Positions 27,183 through 41,381 are shown, counted from the first letter of the stretch. The stretch: 64,000 bases of DNA from Sycobia sp. Sy_11 (GCA_018907035.1 JACCIC010000039.1:2542001-2606000), one strand, 5' to 3'. Numbers and translations are program-made. The notes: generated by a model from the sequence alone, not told the origin.

Positions 27183-27211
27183 TGACCTTGGTCGGCGTAT
27201 CCCCAAGGTCA
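27183..27211. promoter_or_regulatory. Palindromic nuclear-receptor-like half-sites (everted)
   Basis: TGACCTTGG and CCAAGGTCA are perfect reverse complements separated by 11 nt. Each is an extended AAGGTCA half-site of the kind bound by orphan nuclear receptors such as FTZ-F1 or ERR. Function is inference. Confidence 0.3.
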
Positions 27212-27790
27212 ACGTGAAAATTCTTATTATACAAGTACTATAATAATAAAAGAATGCAATACTATATATTATAACGTAAATTAATCGATAAAATTTCATT
27301 TTACATCTTTATTATCCATAAATAAGCCTATAAATTACGCATGAAAAATGTATGGAATATTCTACTTATATAATTATAAAATGTAAATTATAATTATTAC
27401 AGTAATTTTGGGATAATGTCGATTTTTTTTTTAATGTCTAAAACAGCATTAAAAAAATTTCGAATTTTTAACCGTGACGCGTTAATTAAAATGTAAGATT
27501 ATTCAAAGATTGTCGTAAAATACATTTAATTGATAAAACTTGTTTAACGCTGTTTTATATATCTTGAAAACGACCTGATCAGCATAACAGCTGTCGATAT
27601 TATTATTGATAATAAATTTTTGAAACTAATAGAGGTGCTTACATTAAAATTTTATTTAATCTACGATTTATGTTAATTACATGTACAACATAGGTACTAA
27701 ACCTTAGGTACTAAAAATTTTAACAATCTTGTATTTTTTTTTGTTACAATTAATTATTGTTTTTCATCTGTATTTAGATAATATAATACA

Positions 27791-27793
<3 letters not shown>

Positions 27794-27843
<50 letters not shown>
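27794..27843. repeat. (TA)n microsatellite
   Basis: About 25 perfect units. Confidence 0.9.
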
Positions 27844-27848
<5 letters not shown>

Positions 27849-28300
27849 AAATCAACGAACAATTGCTCATCCTATATACACACGATACTCGCGATAAATA
27901 TCCGGTTCAGAGCTCCGCCTACAGATCTGCTTGACAATATTCGGGGTATCAGCTTACATAATTATTACTCGGGGAGAAAGGAAAAAAAAATTGATCGTAA
28001 ACTTGGCTTCTTGCTCGGAATTTTTGTAATGCGCCTACACTCTTGATATATAATATTCCGTATCGTGTACCGATGTTGTCGTCTCATAAGTCATAACAAG
28101 CACTCCATCTCGCTGGGCATAAGGGGGAGGGGGCGACGAGAAACTAGTCCTGGATGGTTCACTTCTATACTATTATGATTCGTATTATACAACTTCATTA
28201 TGTTCAGGGCGGCATAGAAATGAAATGACTTTTTTTTTTTAAGGATCTATTCTTAGCGATCTCGAGGAGGATGGAGGGCGCCGTGTCGATGGAACGTGTG

Positions 28301-28306
<6 letters not shown>

Positions 28307-28354
<48 letters not shown>
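28307..28354. repeat. (TA)n microsatellite
   Basis: About 24 perfect units. Confidence 0.9.
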
Positions 28355-28356
<2 letters not shown>

Positions 28357-30238
28357 TTAGTAATATCTTAAAGCGAGACGTCATTCCCCTTTGATGGTTC
28401 AATTATGCACGTAATAGCTGCTTTTTATATTGTGCGGCGTACAAATATATCCTTTCGATTAAATTATTTTTAGAATGTACGCATGTAGTTGTGCCAATCG
28501 CGCCTCATTGGCGTATTTATTTTTATCGCTTTAATGTATGCGCAAAAGTTCACGGAATTTGTGATGCTAACGCACAAAAAATAATTGCGATTATTATGGT
28601 TGCGAGGGGCGGGTGGGTGCGAACCCCCAAATAACTTTACAGGGTGGAAATTCCATGAAAAAAACAAACTAATAGAAAATTTATTCTTTGTTTTATTATT
28701 TTGTATTGAAAGTTAAATGTTTATAGAATTGCAAAAAAAAAAAAAAACTAAAATTCAGCAGTGGACGTTTATTTTTACTCCACTTAAACTTTCAAGTGCA
28801 GTTCAAGGTCAAATTTCAAAATTTTAAATGGAAATCCCTATTTCGCATTCCATACATCAATGGAGGTCAAAATATTACACGACAAAATGGAAACTTTATT
28901 TGTTGTTCTTCTTACCTTTTAGGCCAAATAAAGTACAAATTGAAAATTTTTGGCAGGAATCTCAGTTTTTAGCTCCACACAAAAGAATTAATTAAAATGA
29001 TTTGATTTAAAGATCATAATGTATTAACGTACGTTGCCATGTAAATTACGACAGGACTGGATTGTAAACCACTCATGCAAATGTTTTATTTTTTTATCAT
29101 GCGCAGAATTTATAACGTAGAAAGTTTAAGGAAAAAATTCTTTTTTTTTTTTTTTAATTTCGAATGGGTATCGGTGATGTTTTTCGGCTTTCCTATGTTT
29201 TATTTATAAGGGTGTGCCAAATTCTGCTTAAAAAAAAGAGTTTTTAACAAACAACTGATTGGTATTATTCAGAATCATATTATTTATGTAAATAAAGCAT
29301 ACAGAAATTTAATTACTGTTGCTATATTTAAAAATTTCCCTCAATAATATGAATAAAGCAATGTGCAAATGATAAAGATATATTGTAATTTAGCTACCTT
29401 CAATGAGTTAGTTTTACGATAATCTAGAATTCCTAACGTTTTTACAATAAGATAACTGTAGCATTCTAATATTTAAACGTATGTAATCACCTCGCTGTTA
29501 AATCGACATTATTAGAATCGGACGGGCGATCATCAGAAATTTTATCGTGAAAAACATGCGGAAAATACATTGCCTGATTTATTGTTTAATTAAAATTTAA
29601 ATTTACTATGAAATTTAAAAAAAAACATCAGTAGTAAATTTAATAGATGCACTGACTATTTCTAATAATATGTAAATTTACTTTGAAGGATAAAGTACTT
29701 TTTATACTAAATAAGTTGCAATGATTATTGGCAGAGAATGCTCGGCAATTTGTTCGCGGCTAGTTTTGGAAAATTGCCTTTCCTCTCGCGATACTAATAT
29801 AGAGAACGAACCGTGCATAATGAAAACAAAAGCAAAAAAAAAATCGAGAACAACTAAATTAGCTTTGCATTATTTTAGTTTCCGACCCAATGCATCTTTG
29901 ATTTTATAAATAAAATCTTTAATCTTTGGTTTCGCATGACGTTCCGACACATACTGGAATAAATATAATAATGCGAAATACCGCGCGAGAAACGAGAGAG
30001 AGAGAAAGAGTGAGAGCGCGGGAGAAAGGGGTTATAGTTACGAAATAGTTCTCTTCGCCTTTTGTTTTCCTTATATTATATGCGCCGCCCGATCCTTTGT
30101 CTCGCGGTGCCGAAACGCCAACACACGGCATAGACACTCGTAAATCTCGAGAGCAACATACCGGCACCGCATACTTTGATGTTATTGGATTTATATTTAT
30201 AGAAGGTGAGCTCTAACTTACGTGTGTATGCGTATGCA

Positions 30239-30246
30239 TATATATG

Positions 30247-30305
<59 letters not shown>

Positions 30306-30363
30306 TATATATACTCGATAGGACATGGTAGATTGAGAACGTTATCGACGAGACTATTTATAT

Positions 30364-30417
<54 letters not shown>
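30239..30417. repeat. Pair of (TA)n arrays
   Basis: Arrays at 30,239-30,312 and 30,367-30,417 are separated by 54 bp of unique sequence. Confidence 0.88.
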
Positions 30418-30420
<3 letters not shown>

Positions 30421-31753
30421 CTCAATAGCAGCCATATCTGTAGCAATGAGATTTTACTCTACTTTTTCCCCCTGTAAAACCTATATAAACATGATCGGAT
30501 ATTTGCGCAAAAGCTTTACCGAAGCCACCTGAAAATGTTGCTCGAACCGCTTGCTATTGTTAAAATTCGAACACGTTGCCGTAGACCCCCCGATTCAATT
30601 CTTTTGTCGAAAGTATCAGTTTTGCCAGCGGTTTAATTAGCCCTCTATTATCATTCTTATTGCGTTTAATTGACCACCAGATGGCAATTAAGGTTACTAT
30701 CGTCACCTGTTGTTCAAAGTTCTGTCTGCACAGTACGGATGCATTTTGTTTATCAAAGGAAAAAAAAATTGACCAATGGCTGATTCAATTATAAACTCTT
30801 TTTATCGCGTCTTGGCGTATGAATACAATCGTGAATCCGACGCGTATATGGGAATCCAAAATAAATTTGGCGGAAAAAAACACGGAACAAGATTGAGTTT
30901 TTTACATGGAGCTCGCGCGTTCTTCAAAATATGAGAAATATTATATCCCCAACATCGGAATTGTAAATCTCCCTCGCCCTTCCTCCTTCTCTTGCGAAGA
31001 ACCGCATATAACTTTTCTAATTTTTGTCAATAAACTAGGCCAACTGTCCAGTGTACGTATAGTCAATGTATACGAAACATTCGCATACGCATATACGTGT
31101 CATTTCTCTATCGAGGACGCCAAACTTTCTAGCATTCTTCCTGGATATGCAATATTCAAATCAAAAAGAGCAAGCGGAAAGTCGCGGCGCGGCATTGGCT
31201 TTAAAGTTGACAGTTGCGGATGGAGGTGTTGGAAGGGAAAAATTGGCCGGCCAGCCGTTTTAAAACTCATTGAACTGTAAAATCGAGCGTGCTCGCTCGG
31301 TTTCATTTCCATTTTCTTTCTTTCTTACCCCAAGTCTACTTTTTACGCCTACTTAAGTAATGAATGTTACGCATAGGCACGGCGCGTTAAATAATAGCGT
31401 ATATCACGAATGAAGAAATGTGGCCGAGCGTGAAAGCAAAATTCACGCGGATCTTACTGCGCGTTTCATTTGCCATATGTTAAACGGCTTTTTGCTCTCG
31501 TAATTGTAAGAGAGAACTCGTTATATTATTATCCATTTTAGAGGGGCGCGATTTATATATACACACACACACACACACAAAAAAATGTATACGGATGGAA
31601 GATTTTTTTTCCCGTTCTTTTTTAGCTTTATTTTACAATTCTGAAATTTAATTTGAATGCGTAATGCGCAGAGATATGGGTTTTAGCATGCAAACGGCAC
31701 GGGGCAAGGAGACGTATTAAAATAATAACGGCGGTAAAGGGCAAACCGAATGA

Positions 31754-31820
31754 AAAAAAAAAAAAAAAAAAAAAAACGAGGCGTGGAGATAGGAGGAGGA
31801 GGAGGAGGAGGAGGAGGAGG
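31754..31820. repeat. Poly-A followed by (GGA)n
   Basis: A23 tract, short spacer, then about ten GGA units. Confidence 0.85.
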
Positions 31821-32699
31821 ACGTAGAGACGGTAAAACTTTTAATTAATTTCTGTCGAGAACGCGCGAGAACGTGCGCGCTAAACGTGACTCCGTTCGGC
31901 ATAAACGAGCCGCGACTCTTTAACTTGCAAAACTACAAGTCCCAAATTAGCCGAGGGAACGAGGGGGGTGTGGGGGGGGGGTAGCGTGAGTTCAAAATAC
32001 GAAAACCGCGCTAATCGCCCGTTCGCCGATGGTGACGACCCGAATCGCGGAGGTTGGGTCCAGGATTGTAGCTGGACGGTGCTTTCGTCGACGTCTTCAT
32101 TGACATCGGGGATATTGGACGTGGCTATTGGGTGAAAACTCGTGGCGATCGTGGAATTTCGTCGTGAAGAAAATGGTTCCGGTGTATTTATGCATCGCGA
32201 ATTAAAAAGGAGTAAAATTGTTGAAATTCCCCTGTGAACGAATAAAAAGTAGGATTTTTCGTTATTGACGATTTAGTAGACTACAATTTCCTTTTAAACA
32301 GTATATTAATTCGTGTATCGATCGATTAGTTATAAAGTAAAATTCTAAAATAATGAATGAACGTGATAATACAGCGTGAACAGTGAGGGAACACGGCCTA
32401 CAATTTCGAAATTTACATTCGTTGAATTTACGATACATCGAGGCGTTGCAAATATTATCCGATCTCATAAAACAAAGTTGGCCTCTTGAGAAAAATGTAA
32501 ATAATTAAATTAAATATTTCTACATAGTTAAATTGTTAACATCAAATTATTTATCATTTTCACGCGCATTCAAAGGCAAAAGTTTTTTTGCTCGAAATAC
32601 GTCTATAAAACATTTGTGATTTCGAGCTCTTTTGATGATGGAGCGAAACTGTCAAAACAATGTTATACAGTCAAATTTCGTAAAACAATATTTTTACAG

Positions 32700-32807
32700 A
32701 AATTTTAATACATATGCAGAATTTCAAGAATATCGCGAGAGTCAAAAACGAAGGAACAGCATTCAAAGATTTCGCATGGATATGGAAGGAAGAGAATCGG
32801 GATCAAG
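32700..32807 (+). CDS. Candidate unassigned cassette exon, purine-rich
   Basis: A TATTTTTACAG acceptor precedes 108 nt of open frame with same-phase ends (a multiple of 3), and GTATCA follows as donor. The peptide is hydrophilic and Arg/Glu-rich (FQEYRESQKRRNSIQRF). It is not recognised as any family. Its phase does not fit direct joining to the exon ending at 10,487. It may be fortuitous. Confidence 0.15.
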
Positions 32808-33906
32808 GTATCATGATAAATATTAGTCGGTAAAATAATTTTACATATATGTATGCAGACACACACGCGCAAAACACTCGGTTAAATTTTCAGCCGAATC
32901 GCCCGCTCATTAAATTATCTATCGTACGCGAGTCTCGCAAGTGACGCGATGATTACTTTTCGCCGTGACGCGTATGATTTTGCAAAAAAAAAAAAAAAAA
33001 AAAAAATCAAATTCCGACGTACCCGACGTACGTGCTCTCGGCGTCATTCCACGAAAATCAACTCGGGGTGGGAAAAATCCGCGACCGCTGGCAAAGTATC
33101 TTCTCGATATGCACACGGCGCGCGAACGAACGACGCGTATAGCGGAAAATAACGGGAACGCCCGGAGATGCGTCATGAGGGCGAAAAGCAACAACACAGC
33201 CGAGAACCCATCTGACGTATTAGAACTGCAGCGTGTACATTGGTATATATATATATGGTCCTTGCAACGTCCCAATGAAACGATGAAACGCGTCGTGGGT
33301 GCGCGCGGGGAGCTCTCGCGCGAGCTTTCGCGTCGTGACGCGTTTTACTGCGGGCCGCGCTGGTGATTTACATCGGGCGTTACGGGGGCGAGGGAGGAGT
33401 GCGCTCCCTCGGCTAACTGCCGCATTAAAATTTAAACGATCGGCAGAGGGGTCTAATTAATCGGTCGTTCTCTCCGTCTCTGTCGGTCCCCGTTCTGTCG
33501 GTCGCCAGGGTGGCGATGGTGCGGTGCTGGGAGCGGATCTTCACGCGTGATTTTTTTCTTTTCTTTGGTTTTTTCGTGTATTTTTTTGTTGTTTGTATTT
33601 TTTTTTTTTAGGAAATTTGCTCGACTCGACTCAGCGATTACTCGGGCGCATATTTCAATTTTTGAGCCCGTCAAACGTCGGGCAGCAATAAATTTGGCCG
33701 CTGTACGAGGCGATTCTCGCGTGTCAAGGGTGAGAGAGAGGGGAAGAGAGAGATAGGATGAGAGAGAGTTTCGCGCGCATAAGGGCTTTTTATAGAGAAT
33801 ACAATCGTTGCATTTGCTGTCGCTGGAGCTTTTAATTTCAAATAAAACGACGTCCTGCCTCCGAATAATTTTTATACAGAGGATAATTTTAAACGTGTTT
33901 TTTCTA

Positions 33907-33908
<2 letters not shown>

Positions 33909-33960
<52 letters not shown>
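33909..33960. repeat. (TA)n microsatellite
   Basis: About 26 perfect units. Confidence 0.9.
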
Positions 33961-33964
<4 letters not shown>

Positions 33965-34067
33965 AAACTGGGCCGTTATTGTCTAGCACATATTATCTTC
34001 GCAAACACCTTCGTTTTACAGTTACGCTTGATAAAACATGGAAGAATGCTAGTTATATTGAAAACAT

Positions 34068-34094
34068 GTATGTATGTATGTACGTATGTATGTA

Positions 34095-34150
<56 letters not shown>
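34068..34150. repeat. (TATG)n-(TA)n compound array
   Basis: Tetranucleotide leader followed by about 27 TA units. Another TA array lies at 34,328-34,380. Confidence 0.88.
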
Positions 34151-34153
<3 letters not shown>

Positions 34154-34323
34154 AATGATCTGTTACGAAGTCTGAAAAGTAAGGTATTTGCAGACGAGTA
34201 TTTGAGAATTAATGCGAATCCTAATTGTCCAAGCGTGTCACGCAAAGAAGCAGACGAAAAGCGAGTGAAAGAGAATACTTATCAAATTCCAATGTCTGTC
34301 TCTTTGGCATCTTTTTGATACAT

Positions 34324-34361
<38 letters not shown>

Positions 34362-36613
34362 CATATACATATACATATATAAAACTCAAACTGGCCAGAA
34401 AACTGCACGACGACGAATCTGGAGCGATGCAATTGCATTTATCCTTATGCAGAAAAACTACAGATATAAATCTCAATGAATCACTGTTGCGTCTATTAAA
34501 TTCTCAAATTGAGAACGTTTTATTTTGAGAATTGGTCTTTTCTTCCTGATGCAAAAGCGTATACGTTATACAATTAAATTTCAATTTGGCTATTTCGGTC
34601 GTTGAATTTGCTACTCAAACGAATGGGGGAACAGCTGAGCTTTAGAAATGTAATCCTATTATATTCTTACTGTAATTATTGTAATGAAAAGGTTTCGATT
34701 GCATTATAAAAAATCCATTAATTGACGTTCCTCGGATGATGCGAAATTTGTAAATTAATGATAAAAGTTAGTACGCTTTGGACGTCATTGTCACTTAAAA
34801 GTTGTGTAAAAAATTATTTAAAAAGCGATCGCCTAAAAATAGATTGTAAATTAAGATCGTAATAATATTTTAGTATGCCGACGTGTTTATCATCTAGAGT
34901 TCAAGGACAAATTCAAACAAAAGCTGAGACTGGTCGCTTTAACGATGATCAAGTAGCCTTTGAGATTAGCTTTAGAGATTCGTATCCTTAAATTTAGATT
35001 AAGTTAAATGCTCCACAGTTCTCTCGAATCCGTATCCCGTGAACGAAAGTGAAAAAAAAAAAAAAAAATACGTACTCCACTTGGTCAATTTTCATAATGT
35101 AGGGTCACACGTGGACACGATGGGCATTCGAATCGTTTTACAACCACGACAATATTTAAATCCCGTCTATTCGTCACAATATCACGATCGAGTTTCAGTT
35201 CTGCACCGAGCGAACGTTGCTCTAAGCCTCGTGCTTAGCACTTTTCCAGGTTATGCTGGGCTGCTTTACCGCGACAGATGAAGAAGTAAGCGACAAAGCG
35301 AGAATTAGTAACGCTGACTCGCGCGGACGTTGGAATTCTGGGAGAAAAGAAAAATCCCTCCGCCGGGCCGCCGGAAGATCGAGAATTCCTCCTCGGTGGC
35401 TCGGCAAACACCAATGGATCGGGCAGTCGGGTTCGTTCAACGAAAACTTTCTTCCGATAATTGCAGGCGTAAAGTAAAATTGAACACCCCGCCCACCCCC
35501 GTATTTACGGGATAATACGTTCTCTTTAAACGCTATACTTTAAAATGCAAATGTCCCTTTAGTCCGCGTGCTTGTAAAATACGCCTACAGCCTGTAAAAT
35601 CAAAGGCTTTGAGCTTGCGAAAAAAGAACGAAAGAAAGAAAGAAAGAAAGAAAAAAGCAAGCAGTGTTTGCTCGATGCAAGAAGGCGTTATAGAATGGCG
35701 TTTTGCGCGCATTGTCGCAAGGCCCACCAACTTGTGCAACAACGCACGATCAAAATCCTGGTCACGATAGGCGTACAACGACGCCCGGTCACGGCTATCA
35801 TTATTATCGATTATCGAGCTATCGGTAAAATCGCATTTTTCTGCCCGTACGCGTAATTGAATTTTGTGCGCCGCTGTCGTAATTCTCATGGTGCTAAAGC
35901 GACCGATTTGGACGGCCTGACCGCTCGAATCATTAATTGTTGCGAATTTCTTCAGCGTAAAATAGGAGGCGAGCTTGCTCGATCGACGAGTCCGTCCATA
36001 TGGAAATTTGTATTAAAAAAAAACAAACAAACAAACAAACAAAGAAAATAATTATTATCAAATCTCGCAGAGCTCTTCGTCTCTTATATACGCAATGTGG
36101 CTCTCGAACGCCGCGGCCTCTGTCTGGCGCTTTCCGGCGTCACGCTGCACTCCTCCCCGTCCTCCCACCTCGTTCTCCGTACGCGCGCGGTCAACGACGG
36201 CGATTCGTCGCGGCGTGGAACGGTAAAATATAATATCGCCGGTCCCTGACTCGGGGGGGGGGGAGGGGACGCGGCGGGTTTTGGAAGGGGCGTGGAGGGG
36301 GAGGGGTTGAATCGAACATTTCGCATGCGCATCAGCACCGGACCGCGGGCGGCTTTCGTCCTTTTCGCGGCTACGGCCCCTCTGCCCCGTCCGCCCGACG
36401 GACTCGTAAACCGCACGCCTCTCGTCTTAGTACAATGCGCACTCCCCGCGTTTAACGGTCCCTCCGCAGACCCGTGCCCGGCGTGCGCGGGACGCGAGCG
36501 ACGCGCGCGCGCACACACACACACTGGCGCTCGCTGATATACACAAATCTAGTGTATAGCCGTATAAGTATTTTTTGAGCGCTATCCGTGTGTACGCGCA
36601 ATCTGCATTCTAC

Positions 36614-36616
<3 letters not shown>

Positions 36617-36669
<53 letters not shown>
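36617..36669. repeat. (TA)n microsatellite
   Basis: About 26 units inside a CpG-rich block. Confidence 0.9.
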
Positions 36670-36672
<3 letters not shown>

Positions 36673-36846
36673 CACAACCGACAGCGGTGAAAGCTCACGC
36701 GCACTTGGGCGCAGGCTTTCTCAAGGCTTGGGCATCGTTCGCGGCTGCCCGGCGCAGAGATTGGGGAGAGCGGGCGAAAGAATGCCGTAGGTGGCGCTGG
36801 AGCGTGTTGCAGCGCGTCGAGCGGCAATTAATTTTTCGGACTTAAA

Positions 36847-36852
36847 GCGTGC

Positions 36853-36883
<31 letters not shown>

Positions 36884-36896
36884 TGTGTGCGTGCGC
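36847..36896. repeat. (CG)n-(TG)n alternating purine-pyrimidine tract
   Basis: About 20 bp of GC alternation passes into about 24 bp of GT alternation. A shorter GC tract lies at 17,421-17,443. Confidence 0.88.
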
Positions 36897-37148
36897 CAGT
36901 ACCGGGCCAGGCCGGGCATGAATTATTTCGATTGCGCATCGCGCCGACGGTCGCCCGGGCCACTCGCGGAAAATCATTCTCTCGACTCGCTCTCTCTCTC
37001 TCTCTCTCTTCTCTCACTCTTACTCTCACTCTACCTGGACATGAGAAGGGTCCTTTTTCCCTCTTATACGCGGGCTCGAATTTCCACGACGCGCGTCGTC
37101 GTCTTTTTTCAACCCCGCCGAGGCCGGTCGCGGCAATTAAACGACGGA

Positions 37149-37184
<36 letters not shown>

Positions 37185-38592
37185 CCCTACCCTCCCTCTA
37201 TCATTCTCTGTCTCGTATAATCTCTCTCGTTCGGATTCTCGGGTCGTTAATAGCCGCGGGGCATCAGCGCGTCGGAACGACCGTCGAGCCAGAGCGCGTT
37301 AATGAGTTAAAAGGCCGCGCGCGCGCGCTTCCTTGCGAATCTCGTCTCTTTCGTCGTTTACACACGCGGAATCGGATCTTTATATATCCGCGCTCCGACG
37401 AGGGGCTCTCACCCTCCCCCGGACTTATCAATTTAACTGCGAAATCTTTCGCAATTTTATCGCCCGCGGATAATGCTATTATTTATAATAATATTGTTGG
37501 AAATCCAAAGTCCGAATTCGAATGGATCATGGATAAAAGAGCGCGTAAGCCTGTGTAACCTTGGGCGATGTAATTGGCATTTTTCTGAAATGCGAAAATG
37601 AAGGCGAAACGATTTTTGCCAGTCCTCGTTGGAAGCGTCGATATAATGCAGTGTGTTAGCCAGTATTGCGTTAGTTCATCGTCGCCGAGACGGGTATACG
37701 TAAGAATGTCACGAAAATGTATCGGACCATTATGAAACATATGCGTGGGGAACTACCGGCCACATATTCAGCGCCTGACAAATGACAAAATGTCGTAAAC
37801 GAACCTTTTGACTTTCAAAAAGTTATTGTAAGTTTTTTTCAAGATACCAGCTGGGAATCGAGTTTGTCTTATTATTTACTGTTGAGAGAAAAAAAATGAA
37901 CGATTACACTCGCACAGGACACATAATAGTGGCTATTCCCTAAAGATCTTAATGTAAGCATAGAAATTAAGTTTGGATTGAGCGTGAATCTCGAATGTTG
38001 AAGAGATATATAACGACATAAGTGGCCGTATCTCTCGGATTTGAATTTCCAACCATGTTCATAGCTACTATTAGTTTGCTATTCTATTGCAGATTACGAC
38101 TTAATTATTCATAAAATCACCATTGTAAATTATAATCCATCATTGTAATTTTGACTAAAACCGTAATGTGCATGTATTCTACATTATGTATATATTCTGC
38201 ATTAGCCCTGGGTACTAAAGCATTCTCACAAAAAATTACCATAATACCTAGACGCATTTGAACGTATCTAAAGGATTGCCATAATTTCAATTTTCACTTA
38301 TATCGACGCTTATGCATTCGCTTATGAAGCTCTCTAGAGGCCCGGCAATTTATCGGATTTTTAACGATCCGTGATGAAATCGCCCAGGCACGAATTGTAA
38401 TTATTCTCGGCGCACGCCGAAATCATCGCCAAATTTCTAAAAGACAACGGGCTATGTAAGCGCATTGCCGAGGCAGCGCCGGAGAAATTTTCAATGCTTA
38501 CTTAAACGGTGAACGTCCTTAAGAAAGAGAAAGGAAAAAAGGGTGACGAAGGTGGAGAGAAGACGTTGCACTCGCGCACTTTCACCTCTGTT

Positions 38593-38594
<2 letters not shown>

Positions 38595-38666
<72 letters not shown>

Positions 38667-38667
38667 G
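38595..38667. repeat. (TA)n-(TATG)n compound array
   Basis: About 24 TA units followed by about six TATG units. Confidence 0.88.
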
Positions 38668-39713
38668 TCACCTTTCTTCTTCATTGCGTGCGCGCAATTG
38701 CGGAGATACTCGGGACGGGCTTCGTGCTCTGCTCCTCCTCCTCCTCTCCTCCTCCTCCTCCCTTTCTCCTCTCGACTTGGCATTTTTTTAGCTTCAGGAA
38801 AGCATTCGTTCCCGTTTCACCGAGACATAGTGTGCGTGTGCCGCGCGTGTGTGCGTGTCTCTTTGTGTACTTTTTCGCGGTGACCCGTCTGTTTCGACCA
38901 ATATACAACTTATATAGCCGTTTTCGGTCAGCCTTTCTTTTTGTTCCATTTTTCATTTATTTCCGTATTGTAATGTCGAGATTTTTGCATAACAATGAGA
39001 GGCGCGATTATTGATTTTTAAACTTTGCTGCGATATGGAAATTAATGCACGTCAAATGAAAAGGCTTGTTCTCCCGGGAAACCTCCTTGGGCTTCAGAAC
39101 GCCGGTGGTGTTCAGCGCAGTATGACTACGATCCGCGATATTCCGGCAAACGCGAAACTCTGGTTTTTCAAAAAGCAGAAGAAAAAAAACGGCGGCAAAA
39201 ACAATAATTTCGTATCTTCGTTATTCGAAACGAGTCGAGATTAATATTTTTGCGATCGTCGCACTCGAAGCGCGGGCTTCGCTCGAACGTAATGCTGATA
39301 CAATGCCTCAATATTACGACGACATCGATATTCTATGCCTCGTTATTGGATTTTTAATCGAGCGCTGGGGACGTCGTAAAAGGTTCATAAAGAGCGCGTG
39401 TAAACTTTCGACGTTATTATATGGAAGTTTTACGAATCTATTAGAACTTTCCATTGATACATACGTACCATTGTATAGTTAACTTTCAAAGACGTTGAAA
39501 AAAAAAAAAAAAAAAAAAACTACGACGAACTCAACGCTCGAATTTTATTAAAGCGCGGAATCGATTTTACTTTTAAATGCACGACCCCATCTTTACCGGC
39601 CTGAAAATGGCCTTTTCTAATTCAACAAATCCGAAAAGTTACATCCTCAAAAAAGGGATAAAAATTGCATTTATGAATTCTAATGAATGTCGGAAGACTT
39701 CTTTGAATTTAGT

Positions 39714-39717
<4 letters not shown>

Positions 39718-39779
<62 letters not shown>
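39718..39779. repeat. (TA)n microsatellite
   Basis: About 30 perfect units. Confidence 0.9.
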
Positions 39780-39783
<4 letters not shown>

Positions 39784-40139
39784 GCGCCTTAAATTTTATC
39801 CAGATAGTTTTCATGTTATTGAAATTATGAACGACCGAATGAAATACTTTTTCTTCGTGTTTACTAATTTTACAAATAATTTTTTTTGTTCGTATACGAT
39901 TCCAAATTCTATACGTATTTTACGCGTACGCCCCCTCCCCTATGTTTTCCACCCATTCATTTGATATCCGAACCGTCCGAGAAAATAAAACAATTATTCA
40001 ACAAACAAACGTCAACCACGACTCATTAAGTCCATTGCAAATAATTAATGGGACTTCATCCCGTCCGTCCCGAGACTTAATTATAACATTTTATTCGTGA
40101 AGTTCGCCGTGGGAGGGAGAGACGGAGGGCGAGGATGGG

Positions 40140-40143
<4 letters not shown>

Positions 40144-40178
<35 letters not shown>
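40144..40178. repeat. (GA)n microsatellite
   Basis: About 17 units. A similar imperfect GA array lies at 40,755-40,800. Confidence 0.88.
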
Positions 40179-40180
<2 letters not shown>

Positions 40181-40413
40181 TGTAATTTATATACGCCTAT
40201 GTACCTCCCCCGTTCGTTGCGCAACGTTATTTATTATTTTACCAAAAGCTCGCGCATCCATATATACAATTTATGCATCGCTGTAAATTAGCCCGTTTGA
40301 AATAATTTGTCCAGCGAGAATGAGACAGTCGGTGAGGGAGGGGGCAGACAGAAAGAGGAGTTTAACACCGGTAATAAAATTTTGCTACCCCGCGTCGCCG
40401 ATATGTTTTGGCC

Positions 40414-40416
<3 letters not shown>

Positions 40417-40481
<65 letters not shown>

Positions 40482-40500
40482 ATACATACATACATACATC
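40417..40500. repeat. (TA)n-(CATA)n compound array
   Basis: About 27 TA units, then CA, then CATA units. Confidence 0.88.
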
Positions 40501-40750
40501 CATACATACGCTCCTATGACGTGAAAGATTTATTTTTTTTGTTTTTTTTTTCTGTTTTTTTTTGTACTTTCTCTATAGTTTGCTGGGCAACAGTTAGCGC
40601 AAAAGAACGTGCATCGCGCTTGCGTAAGAGTAAAAAAAACAGCAACAAAAAAACAAAAGACCAGCCGAAAAGACCATTGCATGATCTATTATACTTATTA
40701 TAATAAGTTTAATTCTATTTTGCCGAACTAAGTTTATCGTGCCTCAAAAT

Positions 40751-40800
<50 letters not shown>

Positions 40801-41211
40801 CAAAAGACAAACACCTTTACAAAACTCCGTCGCACTTCTCTGTTTGTTCATTCAATTCATATATATATATCTAATAAGAATTGTCCCGCGCGATAAATTT
40901 TAATCGCTGAAGCTTTTTGGCCACCATAATGCGCGTGCGCGCGGATATAATACCTGCATTTGCTCCCCTCCCCCCTTCATCGCCAACTGGGCTCCCGAGT
41001 TCGTATGCGCGCGCCCGCGCAATTCGGCTCTATTATAACTGCAGCATTAAAATTTAAACGATCCAGAAGTCAAATGTGTCCGCGCTAAATACCGTCCTGC
41101 ACGCCCCTCCGATAATATAATGTTCACGACCTCTCGTAATTAAACCTCGTAAAAGCGAGAGGAAAAGAGCAGAAGAGATTGGCGGTCGAGGGGCGGTCGC
41201 TGATAAAAAGG

Positions 41212-41212
<1 letters not shown>

Positions 41213-41256
<44 letters not shown>
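41213..41256. repeat. (TA)n microsatellite
   Basis: About 22 units. Confidence 0.9.
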
Positions 41257-41258
<2 letters not shown>

Positions 41259-41381
41259 AAGGAAAAAAATGATAGGTCGAGAGCGTGGCTGGACGAGGAA
41301 GGCGGTTGGAACAACTTCACTCGAGCGTAAAAGTTATGGTAGTGACGATGAGGGGAGGGGAGAAGTGCGCCAAAGCTCCTC

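Noticed and set aside
31960..32240. Stop-free minus-strand stretch with Ser/Thr/Pro-rich, exon-like composition
   Set aside because: No good acceptor/donor pair bounds it and the sequence matches no family; insufficient to call.
36791..37558. 255-codon frame on +, the longest in the window
   Set aside because: It runs through CG/TG and CT arrays in GC-rich DNA. Low-complexity Ser/Leu/Arg, no domain, and a competing frame on the other strand.
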